Origin: Mycolicibacterium neoaurum
GTDB taxonomy: Bacteria; Actinomycetota; Actinomycetes; Mycobacteriales; Mycobacteriaceae
DNA length: 64,000 nucleotides
Direction: 5' to 3'
NCBI RefSeq assembly: GCF_036946495.1
Contig: NZ_JAQIIX010000002.1
Span: 1,674,001 to 1,738,000, forward strand
Part shown: positions 35,397-43,615 of the stretch, in pieces
Position numbering within the stretch: the first letter of the stretch is position 1
Layout of the letters: every line of letters starts with the position of its first letter
The notes under the pieces: generated by a model
What the model saw: only the letters and a program-made list of their open reading frames with translations
Told to the model about the DNA's origin: nothing
Database searches by the model: none
Translations under genes and position numbers: made by a program

Positions 35397-36752
35397 ATGT
35401 CCATGACGACGTTTGACACCGCGTACGCCGAGCGGACCGCGATCACCAAGAACCTCTATGACCGCGCCCGCAAGACCATCCCCGGCGGCGCCGGCAGTAC
35501 CGCCCGGCTCCCCCGCAACGGCTGGAAGCCCTACCCGCTCTTCATATCCGAGGGGCAGGGTTCACGGCTCAGGGACGTCGACGGCAACGAATACATCGAT
35601 TACCTGCTCGGGCTGGGACCGATGATCCTGGGGCATCGCCATCCCGGGGTGACCAAGGCCGTCACCGACGCCGTCGCCGAGTACGGCACCTGCTTCGGGC
35701 TGCCCTACGAATTGGAGATCGAGGCGGCCGAGAAGGTTGCGGCCGCGGTTCCCGGCGTGGAGCAGGTGCGCTTCACCAATTCCGGCTCCGAGGCCGTGGG
35801 TACGGCCGTCCGACTTGCTCGGGCGACCACCGGACGACGGCTGATCGTGCGCTTCGAAGGTCACTACCACGGCTGGCAGGACACCGTGTACTGGTCCAAC
35901 CACGTCGATCCGACCCTCGCCGGACCTGCCGACCGGCCCCGCCCGGTCGCCATGGGCGGCGGCGTGCCCGCGGAACTGGAGAGCACGCTGGTGGTGCTCA
36001 CCTGGAACGACCCGGAGAGCTTCATCAAGCTGATGGAAGAACGCGGCGAGGAGGTGGCCGCCGTGCTCACCGAGCCCGCCGTGTTCAACACCGGCTGCAT
36101 CCTGCCCGAGCCGGGATACCTGGAACTGTTGCGTGAGCAGACCACCAAGTACGGTGCCATGCTCATTTTCGACGAGGTCATCACCGGTTTCCGCTTCGCT
36201 CGAGGCGGCGCCCAGGAGTGGTTCGGCATCAAGCCCGATCTGACGACCTATGCCAAGGGCATCGGCGGCGGCTTCCCGGTGGCCGCGGTCGGGGGGACCA
36301 CCGAGGCGATGCGCCTGATCGCCGATGGCACCTATTCGCATTCGGGAACCTACAACGCCAATGTCGTAGCGTGCGCTGCGGTTTCGGCCACCATGGATAT
36401 TCTGGCCACGCCGGGGCTGTACGAACGTCAGCGCGCGTTGGGTCACCGGCTCGGCGAAGGTTTGAAGACCCTGGCACAGGACAAGGGTATCGACGCCTAT
36501 GTGGAGGGCATCGGTACGGTATTCCAGCTGTGGTTCACCGACCGGCCGATCAAGAACTGGCGCGATGCGGCCGCCCACGCCCACGAGGATGTCTTCACCC
36601 GTTGGTATCAGGAGATGGTGGTGCGCGGCGTACTGTTTCATCCGCTGCAGTTCGAGAACCTCTTCGTCTCGCTTGTCCACACCGACGCCGATATCGATGA
36701 GACGCTCAACGCCGCCGATGCCGCGCTGAGCGTGGTGGCTCGTGAATTCTGA
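35397..36752 (+). CDS. Class III aminotransferase, glutamate-1-semialdehyde aminomutase-like
   Basis: 451 residues of PLP fold type I. The start ATG at 35397 has AGGA 6 bases upstream. The cofactor site is seen in TNSGSEAVG (phosphate loop), FDEVITGFR with Asp249, and TYAKGIGGGFP with the Schiff-base Lys277. It resembles HemL-like paralogues that act on D-amino acids, beta-amino acids or amino sugars, not the haem enzyme itself, since it is inside a catabolic operon. Gene order suggests it transfers or removes the amino group of the imported compound; the substrate is unknown. Confidence 0.9.
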   Translation: MSMTTFDTAYAERTAITKNLYDRARKTIPGGAGSTARLPRNGWKPYPLFISEGQGSRLRDVDGNEYIDYLLGLGPMILGHRHPGVTKAVTDAVAEYGTCFGLPYELEIEAAEKVAAAVPGVEQVRFTNSGSEAVGTAVRLARATTGRRLIVRFEGHYHGWQDTVYWSNHVDPTLAGPADRPRPVAMGGGVPAELESTLVVLTWNDPESFIKLMEERGEEVAAVLTEPAVFNTGCILPEPGYLELLREQTTKYGAMLIFDEVITGFRFARGGAQEWFGIKPDLTTYAKGIGGGFPVAAVGGTTEAMRLIADGTYSHSGTYNANVVACAAVSATMDILATPGLYERQRALGHRLGEGLKTLAQDKGIDAYVEGIGTVFQLWFTDRPIKNWRDAAAHAHEDVFTRWYQEMVVRGVLFHPLQFENLFVSLVHTDADIDETLNAADAALSVVAREF

Positions 36753-36795
36753 CCGGTCTGCGGGCCGATCGTGAGCGTCTGGCAGGGAGGGCCCG

Positions 36796-38259
36796 TTGAC
36801 CGGTAATGGTGTGCTGGCCATCGGCGTCGATCTCGGGACAAGCAGCCTGAAGGCTGTCGCGGTCGGCGCCGACGGTCGGTGCGTCGCGCGTGCCCGGGTC
36901 GGCTACCCGACCGAGCAGCCGGAACCGTATGCCGCCGAGCAGGATCCAGCCGACTGGGTGGCGGCATGCCATGCCGCGCTGGACGAACTCGCTCGACAGA
37001 CCGACCCGGCGACGTGGGGGGTACTCGGCCTCTCGGCGATGTTGCCCACCTTGGTCAGCCTGGATATCGGTGGACGTCCGATCGGGCCGGCGATCACCTG
37101 GCGGGACGGACGGGCCGAGGCCGACGGCGAGAGCATCGCCTCGGCCGTCGGTCCCGGCCACCTGTATCGGCGTACCGGGCAACAATTCGACGGCCGCTAT
37201 CTGCTGGCGATGCATGCCCGACGGTGCCGGCTGGGGCTGGCCGCCGACGCGACGGTGGCCGGCGCCAAGGACTACCTGTTCCAGATGCTCACCGGGCATT
37301 TGCTGACCGATCCCAGTACCGCATCGGGTTTCGGAGCCTACGACCTACACCGCCGGGCGTGGGACACCGCCATACTGGCGACAGCCGGCGCACGCGTGGT
37401 TCCCGCGGTCATCGAATCACGCGACCATCGGCCATTGCGTCCGGAGCTCGCGGCCCGGTGGGGATGCCCAGCCGGAATTCCGGTGCTCGTGGGCGCGGCC
37501 GACTCGGTCCTGGGCGCCTACGGACTCGGGGTGCGAGATCCGGGAATGGTGGCATACATCGCCGGCACCAGCAACGTCATCTTGGGCAGTGCTGCCACCG
37601 CGGATGTCGACGAGCACGGACGCTATCTGGTCACCCCGATGGCAGACGGCGGGTACGGGCGGGAGATGGATCTCCTGGCGACCGGGTCCGCGCTGGAGTG
37701 GCTGGCCGGGTTGCTCGGCATTTCCGGAGGAGCGTCAGCGGTGGCCGACCTCGCGGCCGGCGCCGATCTGACCGATGCGCCGCTGGTGCTGCCGTACCTC
37801 TCCCCCGGCGAGCAAGGTGCCCTGTGGGACCCCGGTCTGGTCGGCAGTATCGAGGGCGTGACATTGCGGACCACGGCAGCCGATCTCGCTCGCGGTTTGA
37901 TGGCGGGCATCGTGTTGGAGTCTCGCCGCTGCCTGGAAGTTCTCGCCGATGCCGCGCCGGGCGAATCACCAGGCCCCATCATGATGAGCGGCTCCGGGGC
38001 ATTGTCTCCGGCATTCCGGCAGGACCTCGCCGATGCGACGGGCCGCGCAGTCCACACCGACACCGACGAACCAGACCATTCCGCAGTCGGCGCCGCCCTG
38101 TTGGCCGGCCGGACCGTGCTGGACTGGCCCGATATCGCACCGGACCGATCTACCCGCGAAGTCATCGAACCGGACCCGCGGGGGGCCGGCCTGTGGGCCG
38201 AACGCTTCGCACGGCATGACGCGGCATGCCGTGCCCAACAAGCGCGGAACTCCCGGTGA
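36796..38259 (+). CDS. FGGY family carbohydrate kinase
   Basis: 487 residues of the xylulokinase/gluconokinase family. Residues 8-20 hold GVDLGTSSLKAV, the phosphate-1 motif; the C-terminal half contains GTSNVILG and MSGSGALSPAFRQDLADATG, which matches FGGY signature 2 with an unusual S-G-S in the loop. TTG start at 36796 with GGGAGG upstream. 43 bp after the aminotransferase and 28 bp before the decarboxylase gene. It phosphorylates a sugar or sugar-like part of the substrate. Confidence 0.9.
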   Translation: MTGNGVLAIGVDLGTSSLKAVAVGADGRCVARARVGYPTEQPEPYAAEQDPADWVAACHAALDELARQTDPATWGVLGLSAMLPTLVSLDIGGRPIGPAITWRDGRAEADGESIASAVGPGHLYRRTGQQFDGRYLLAMHARRCRLGLAADATVAGAKDYLFQMLTGHLLTDPSTASGFGAYDLHRRAWDTAILATAGARVVPAVIESRDHRPLRPELAARWGCPAGIPVLVGAADSVLGAYGLGVRDPGMVAYIAGTSNVILGSAATADVDEHGRYLVTPMADGGYGREMDLLATGSALEWLAGLLGISGGASAVADLAAGADLTDAPLVLPYLSPGEQGALWDPGLVGSIEGVTLRTTAADLARGLMAGIVLESRRCLEVLADAAPGESPGPIMMSGSGALSPAFRQDLADATGRAVHTDTDEPDHSAVGAALLAGRTVLDWPDIAPDRSTREVIEPDPRGAGLWAERFARHDAACRAQQARNSR

Positions 38260-38287
38260 ACACGTCGCACTACTCGAAGGTGAGCCG

Positions 38288-39583
38288 ATGGCTGACACGC
38301 TGACACCCGCCGATATCGACCTCTCGCTGTACCCGGAGGGCACCGAACTGGATTCCGAAAACCGTCTGCTGATAGGCGGTTGCCCGGTAGCGCAACTGGC
38401 GGCCGAGTACGGCACACCGGCGTATCTGATCGACGAGGGCGCGCTCCGCCGCACCGCGCGCGACTACATCCGCGCCTTCACCAGCCGCCACCCGCGGTCA
38501 CTGGTCCTGTTCGCATCGAAGAGTTTTCCCTCGGCGTCCGTGATCGGGGTGCTCGCCCAGGAAGGTTGCGGTACCGATGTGGCGTCGGCCGGCGAATTGG
38601 GGCTGGCGCTGGCCGGGGGTGCGGACGCCGGCCGCGCGGTCTTCCATGGCAATGCGAAAACCGACGAGGACATCAGCGCCGCGGTTCGGGCCCGAGTTCG
38701 TTACATCGTGATCGACAATCTCGATGACGTGGAACGGCTTGCGCGCCTGGCACAATCACCCGTCCCGGTACTACTGCGAGTCAGCCCGTCGCTGGATGCC
38801 AAGACACATGCGGCCATGATGACCGGCCATGACAGCTCCAAGTTCGGCATCCCGGCCGATCAGGTCGAGGACGTCATCACCGAGATCCGGCGCCAGCCCA
38901 TGGTGGACCTACGCGGCCTGCACGCCCATGTGGGGTCACAGCTTCTCGACCTCGCCCAATTCGAGGCGGCGGTGACGGCACTGGCCGAGTTCGAGCGCTT
39001 CGGCGTCTACGACTTCGGCGGTGGCCTCGGGGTCCGCTACGTCAGTGAAGACGAGGCGCCCTCGGTCGAGGACTACGCCGAGGCACTGGTCTCCGCGGTG
39101 CACCGCAAGCTCGGCACCGACGTGGAACTTCTTGTGGAACCGGGTCGATCCATGGTGGCGCGCAACGGCATCACCGCCTATCGAGTGGTGACGGTCAAGC
39201 GCGGCGTACGATCCCATGCCGCAGTAGACGGCGGCATGGGCGACAACCTTGAGGTCTCCCTCTACGGACAGCCATTCCAACCATCGGTCATCGATCGCAG
39301 CGGACCCGCCGAGACGGTCGACATCGTCGGGCGGCACTGCGAATCCGGTGACCGGATCGCCGAACAGGTGCAGGTGGTGGCCCCTGCGGTCGGCGATCTG
39401 GTGACGGTGCCGGTGACCGGGGCGTACTGCTACACGATGTCGAACAACTACAACACCGCGCTGCGGCCGCCGGTCGTATTCTGCGACCAAGGTTCGGCAC
39501 GGCTGGCCGTGCGCCGGGAGACATTCGGTGACCTACTTCGTCGCGAACAGCTTATCGACGCCACGGAGCAGGCCTGCAGATGA
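38288..39583 (+). CDS. Diaminopimelate decarboxylase-like PLP enzyme (fold type III)
   Basis: 431 residues: an alanine-racemase-like barrel with the Schiff-base Lys78 in FASKSF, and a C-terminal beta domain. LysA hallmarks are present: HAHVGSQ, GGGLGVRY, EPGRSMVARNG, CESGD and the GAYCYTMSNNYN segment. The ATG at 38288 has a GAAGGTGAG site; a much longer in-frame N-terminus overlapping the kinase gene is unlikely. Its place in a catabolic operon suggests a second, dedicated copy acting on meso-DAP or a related D-centre amino acid released from the substrate, not lysine biosynthesis. Confidence 0.88.
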   Translation: MADTLTPADIDLSLYPEGTELDSENRLLIGGCPVAQLAAEYGTPAYLIDEGALRRTARDYIRAFTSRHPRSLVLFASKSFPSASVIGVLAQEGCGTDVASAGELGLALAGGADAGRAVFHGNAKTDEDISAAVRARVRYIVIDNLDDVERLARLAQSPVPVLLRVSPSLDAKTHAAMMTGHDSSKFGIPADQVEDVITEIRRQPMVDLRGLHAHVGSQLLDLAQFEAAVTALAEFERFGVYDFGGGLGVRYVSEDEAPSVEDYAEALVSAVHRKLGTDVELLVEPGRSMVARNGITAYRVVTVKRGVRSHAAVDGGMGDNLEVSLYGQPFQPSVIDRSGPAETVDIVGRHCESGDRIAEQVQVVAPAVGDLVTVPVTGAYCYTMSNNYNTALRPPVVFCDQGSARLAVRRETFGDLLRREQLIDATEQACR

Positions 39584-41232
39584 CCGAGTCAGCCCGCGCT
39601 GTCATCAACGCCATCGCCGAGAAGTGGGCAGTACCCGGCGGAGTCGTGGTGGCCGTCGACCGCGAGGGCGAGACCTTGCGTCACCGATTCGGATTCGCCG
39701 ATCTGGAGCGCGGTAAACCCGTTGAGGCACAGCATCTCTTCCAGATCGGATCGATCAGCAAAGTCGTCACTTCGATGGCGGTGCTGCAGCTGGTCGAGCA
39801 GGACATGATCACCCTGGACACGCCGGTGGGCGACGTTCTGAGCTGGCTTCCGGTCGCGATGCGCGCCCCGGACATCACCATCAGACGCTTGCTCACCCAC
39901 ACCTCCGGGCTGGTCGCCAGCGTGGACGCCGTGCCGGACGAGATCGGTCAGGCCACCCTGTACAGTGGATCTCCCTCCCCCGCAGCAGTCGGAAAGATGT
40001 TCCACTACTCGAATTTTGGTTACATCCTGCTCGGACTGGTGGCCGCCCACCTCTCGGCGACATCACTGCCCGAACTCGTCGCGCAACGCATCCTGCAACC
40101 GCTCGGCATGTCGGACACCATTGCCTGCGTCACGCATGAGGACTATCCGGTGCTGGCCCGCGGATATCAGCCACTGCGCGATGACCGGCCCTGGGTGCCC
40201 GGCGATCCATTGATCACCGCGCCGTGGATGGAGGTGGCCGGGGCTGACGGGAACCTCGCCTGCACAGCTTCGGATCTCGGCCGGTTCGCGCGGATGCTCT
40301 TGGGCCGCGGCGTGCTGGACGGCACCCGCATCCTGCAGGACCCCACCTTCAAGGCGATGGTGTCGGCACTCGCCCCCACCGGGGAGGACGTCCTCGACCT
40401 GCCGGGGGTGGCTCTCGGACAGTCCAGCCGGTACGGACTGGGCATCAACGTCGAACAGGTCGACAGCGCTACCGTACTCACCCACGGTGGCGGGATGGTC
40501 GGCTATGCATCATTCCTGCTCGTCGATCTCGATAGCGGTACAGCGGTGTGCGTGATGACCAACGCCAACGGCGACACCCCCGTGGCCGAGGCGATTGCGC
40601 GCTGCGTGGCCACCGAGTTGCGCACACCGGGTGCAGTGCCGATCGATCGGCTGGACCCGGGTGCGTGGGATGCCGATGAGGTGCAACGGCTCGGCTGTAC
40701 GGGCGAATTCGTCTCGTCGTCAGGTGAGCCCGTGCGCGTCGCAGCCACCGAACAGCGACACGGCGTCGTTGGGCTCACCGTGTCATCGGGCGGCGAGCAA
40801 GCGCCACTGCTCAGAACGTGGGGGCGTCGTGTCGTGACTCGGCTACCGACGCTACGGCGCTATGCACTGGTCTTCGACGCGGACCGCTGGGTCTGGGGTC
40901 CAGAAGACCTCAACCCGATCTGCGCACAACGGGATCCGGCGGCCGGAACAATGACGACCAGGAGCGAGTTCTGTGGGCACTATCGCTCGTACTCGCCGTG
41001 GTTCACCAATTTCCGGGTGGTGCAACGTGGTGGTGCGCTGGTGTTGATAGCGCCCGGCGGGGTCGAGGCCCCGGCCGAGGACGTCGAGCTGGTGCAAGTG
41101 GCGCCATCAACGTTTCGCATCGGGCTCGATGAGGCTCTGCCCGAACGCATCACCTTCGGTCCCCTGATCAACGGTGTCGCGGCCTGGGCCGACCGCGACG
41201 GATGCCGCTACTCGAGGGCGTTCACCGACTGA
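39580..41232 (+). CDS. Class C beta-lactamase-related serine hydrolase (D-aminopeptidase/DD-peptidase-like)
   Basis: 550 residues without a signal peptide, so cytoplasmic. The penicillin-binding fold (about 5-340) has S58-I-S-K61 (nucleophile and base), Y143-S-N145 and a THGGG segment at the third motif. A C-terminal domain (about 370-550) is beta-rich, as in D-aminopeptidase DAP. The start overlaps the decarboxylase stop (ATGA). A cytoplasmic enzyme of this fold beside a peptide importer suggests hydrolysis of a peptide with a D-residue or of an ester/amide of the imported compound. Confidence 0.88.
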   Translation: MTESARAVINAIAEKWAVPGGVVVAVDREGETLRHRFGFADLERGKPVEAQHLFQIGSISKVVTSMAVLQLVEQDMITLDTPVGDVLSWLPVAMRAPDITIRRLLTHTSGLVASVDAVPDEIGQATLYSGSPSPAAVGKMFHYSNFGYILLGLVAAHLSATSLPELVAQRILQPLGMSDTIACVTHEDYPVLARGYQPLRDDRPWVPGDPLITAPWMEVAGADGNLACTASDLGRFARMLLGRGVLDGTRILQDPTFKAMVSALAPTGEDVLDLPGVALGQSSRYGLGINVEQVDSATVLTHGGGMVGYASFLLVDLDSGTAVCVMTNANGDTPVAEAIARCVATELRTPGAVPIDRLDPGAWDADEVQRLGCTGEFVSSSGEPVRVAATEQRHGVVGLTVSSGGEQAPLLRTWGRRVVTRLPTLRRYALVFDADRWVWGPEDLNPICAQRDPAAGTMTTRSEFCGHYRSYSPWFTNFRVVQRGGALVLIAPGGVEAPAEDVELVQVAPSTFRIGLDEALPERITFGPLINGVAAWADRDGCRYSRAFTD

Positions 41233-41254
41233 GTAACGACAGGTACGCCCACCG

Positions 41255-42232
41255 CTATCGGCTGGGGTTCAACCGGAGTTCCTTAACCATCGCAACGCCC
41301 AGCGGACCGTGCCCTCGGCCGTCGGTACGGAAGCCTCTGCGTTCATAGAGTCTTCGCGCTCGATTTCGGGAGTGGACGTTGGCGCACAACGCTTCGAATC
41401 GTGGCGCGAGTTCGGCGAACAGTGCTTCCAGCAGCATCGCACCGATGCCGCCTCCGCGCTGCGGCGGGATGACCGCCATGCACAGTTCGGGTAGCGGAGC
41501 ACCATCAGCGCCTGTCCGCAGCGGCGGGCTGCTGTAGTACGTCCACGCGGCTCCGACAGGTGATCCGTACCGATCCTCGGCAATGATCGTCACGGTTCCT
41601 GGCGCAGGCAACATCTCCACAACCTCGTCGTCAGCTGGATCAGGCAGCGGTCGGTCCTCGATCACAGAGGCGTGCCGTGCCATCTCCACGAGGAACCCCA
41701 GATCGTTCCGCGTGGCAGCACGCAACCGGACCTCAGGATCGGATTGGTTGAACACCAAGCCCTCAGTCGCAGCAATACTCTCGTGAACGACCGGCAGATC
41801 AGCGCGCATCCGCCAACGGATATCGGTCTCCGCGACCATGACGAATCCCAGGCGTCGATAGAGCCGACGAGCATCCGTGTTGACCTTCAACACATTCAGG
41901 CATACCCCTCGTCCAGCGGTGAACGCATCATCGAGCACCTCTCGAAGGACGCGTGTGCCGATCCCGCGGCGCTGAAAGACCGGCGCCACCTCGAGCAAGC
42001 CGACATATACGTCACCGTCACGCTCTGCAAGGTCCAACCTGCCGGCATCGGCCCCGTCGGCAACAATCACCTGCGTAGCCGCAAAGTCAATACTGCGGCC
42101 CAAGTATGCGCGTTGAACGTCGTGGTCCCAGCCCCACTCCTGAGCCACGTAGGGGCCCAACGTGGCCTTGTGCAATTCGAAGAAGAACTCGAAATCTTCG
42201 ACTGTCGAAGCGCGGAAGGTGACTGTGGTCAT
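41255..42232 (-). CDS. Tandem two-domain GNAT family acetyltransferase
   Basis: 325 residues with two GNAT folds: domain 1 (about 5-145, acetyl-CoA loop FQRRGIGTRV) and domain 2 (about 165-325, PQRGGGIGAML). Both loops look intact. ATG at 42232 overlaps the peptidase E stop (TGATG). The pair layout resembles mycothiol synthase MshD, but the residues between do not identify it as such. Substrate unknown. Confidence 0.87.
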   Translation of the reverse strand: MTTVTFRASTVEDFEFFFELHKATLGPYVAQEWGWDHDVQRAYLGRSIDFAATQVIVADGADAGRLDLAERDGDVYVGLLEVAPVFQRRGIGTRVLREVLDDAFTAGRGVCLNVLKVNTDARRLYRRLGFVMVAETDIRWRMRADLPVVHESIAATEGLVFNQSDPEVRLRAATRNDLGFLVEMARHASVIEDRPLPDPADDEVVEMLPAPGTVTIIAEDRYGSPVGAAWTYYSSPPLRTGADGAPLPELCMAVIPPQRGGGIGAMLLEALFAELAPRFEALCANVHSRNRARRLYERRGFRTDGRGHGPLGVAMVKELRLNPSR

Positions 42233-42957
42233 CACAGGCGCCGCACGTCCAGGGCCGTCTCCAGCACGCCACCATCACCCGCCGAAACGAAGTAGGCACC
42301 AGCAGAGTTCTTCTCCGCAACCGCCTCCACGAACGTGGTACCCCGGTAGAGCAACCCGGCGCCGTCATCAGTGGCGTAGGCAGCCGGCAACGTTCCGTTG
42401 CCGACAAATGTCTGCAGCATCGGACGCCGCTGTGCCTCGGTGTCGTAATGCACACCATTGGCGTATGGGAGGAATCGCAATCCGTCGACGATCGGCTGCA
42501 GGGTCGGGCCGAAGGAATCGGTCATTCCTCCGCTGTGCCAGCAGATCGAGCCCGCGGAGATCCCGGTGAGCACCACCCCGGCCTCCCATGCCGTGTGCAG
42601 GGCTGTGTCGAGTCCGTGCACACGCCATAGTGCGAGCAGGTTGGCGACACTGCCGCCGAACACCCAGACCACGTCCTGCTCCAACAGGTGCGCTGTCGCG
42701 TCGGCGACGGTCGGCATCGGGAACAGCGAGATGTGCGACGGGATGAACCCGCGTGATTGTGCCGCCTCGGTCAGATAGTGCAGCGTGGCCTTGTCGTCAC
42801 CCATCGCGGTGGCCAGGAAGCAGACGCGCGGCGCACGACCTTCGACCCCGGACAATTCCACCGCGAAATCGGTCAACGCCGTGAACTCGAAGCGAGTGCG
42901 CAGCCCAGCACCAATTCCCCCGCTGGTAGCGAGGATCGTCGGCGCATCGGCAGGCAT
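42232..42957 (-). CDS. Peptidase E (S51) family protein
   Basis: 241 residues with a class I glutamine amidotransferase-like fold. The nucleophile elbow is GISAGS with Ser134, followed by SICWHSGG, and the C-terminal region has DGAGLLYRG. S51 members are Asp-X dipeptidases or cyanophycinase-like. ATG at 42957; stop shared with the acetyltransferase start, so the two form an operon. Confidence 0.9.
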   Translation of the reverse strand: MPADAPTILATSGGIGAGLRTRFEFTALTDFAVELSGVEGRAPRVCFLATAMGDDKATLHYLTEAAQSRGFIPSHISLFPMPTVADATAHLLEQDVVWVFGGSVANLLALWRVHGLDTALHTAWEAGVVLTGISAGSICWHSGGMTDSFGPTLQPIVDGLRFLPYANGVHYDTEAQRRPMLQTFVGNGTLPAAYATDDGAGLLYRGTTFVEAVAEKNSAGAYFVSAGDGGVLETALDVRRL

Positions 42958-43047
42958 TCATCGACGGTAAGGGGAGCTCACGTTGCTGCACAACCGATTA
43001 GTTCTCCACTGGCAGCACCGTTTGTCGCCGCCTGTCACACTGCAGAG

Positions 43048-43386
43048 ATGGAGATCATCAGCCTCCCGAGAAGCTCGTTGGACGGCGACGGTTTCGGCAG
43101 CCGTGGCATCGCGATATGCAGCATCTCCGGACACGACGCCGACCTGGAGGCTCGCGTGCATATTGCGTGGTGTGAACCCCACGGTGTGCTCGGGTGTCAT
43201 CGCGCAGGACGACACCAACTCTTCGCAATCATCAGTGGAAGTGGGTGGGTAGCCGGAGCCGATGGCGTGCGTGTGCCCGTCAGCGTTGGTCAGGCTGCGT
43301 TATGGAGTCCCGGCGAGGTGCACGAGTCGGGCTCCGAGAACGGAATGACTGCTCTCATTGTCGCGAGCGATCGGCCGTTCTCCTGA
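43048..43386 (+). CDS. Cupin domain protein
   Basis: 112 residues with a single small cupin barrel: GRHQLFAIISGSGWVAGADG and PVSVGQAALWSPGEVHES correspond to cupin motifs 1 and 2. Only one clear metal-ligand His (GEVHES) plus the GRHQ His is seen, so metal binding is uncertain. The ribosome site is weak. It lies next to a methyltransferase remnant. Confidence 0.75.
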   Translation: MEIISLPRSSLDGDGFGSRGIAICSISGHDADLEARVHIAWCEPHGVLGCHRAGRHQLFAIISGSGWVAGADGVRVPVSVGQAALWSPGEVHESGSENGMTALIVASDRPFS

Positions 43387-43429
43387 AAAGGGCGTCGCCA
43401 ACGCTCGGAACCGTTTTTTCACATCGACT

Positions 43430-43588
43430 TTCCGCGGGTCGGTCGAGACCTTCGCCGAGGAACACCGCATGGGTCTCTACACCTGCGCCGAGTATCCCGC
43501 GGCGCTCGATGATGCTGGCCTAGAAGAGATCGAGCATGATCCCAATGGACCCATTGGCCGGGAGCTGATCACCGCCATCAAGCATTGA
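43430..43588 (+). pseudogene. C-terminal remnant of a SAM-dependent methyltransferase
   Basis: About 52 codons that read like the last strand pair of a class I methyltransferase (TFAEEHRMGLYT, then AGLEEIEHDPNGPIGREL). The SAM-binding N-terminal three quarters are missing: upstream sequence belongs to the cupin gene. An ATG at 43358 opens the frame but adds only non-homologous codons. Most likely a truncated leftover of a rearrangement. Confidence 0.5.
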
Positions 43589-43615
43589 CCGCCGGGTACA
43601 GGGCGACAAAGGTTC

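Noticed and set aside
35397..36752. Haem biosynthesis gene hemL
   Set aside because: The sequence is GSA-aminomutase-like, but the gene is in a catabolic operon with a GntR-type operator and no other haem genes nearby; a paralogue is more likely.
35562..38219. Long frames opposite or out of phase to the aminotransferase and FGGY kinase genes (minus 35562-36821, plus 36879-38219)
   Set aside because: High-GC shadow frames; the true frames carry PLP and FGGY motifs and sensible starts.
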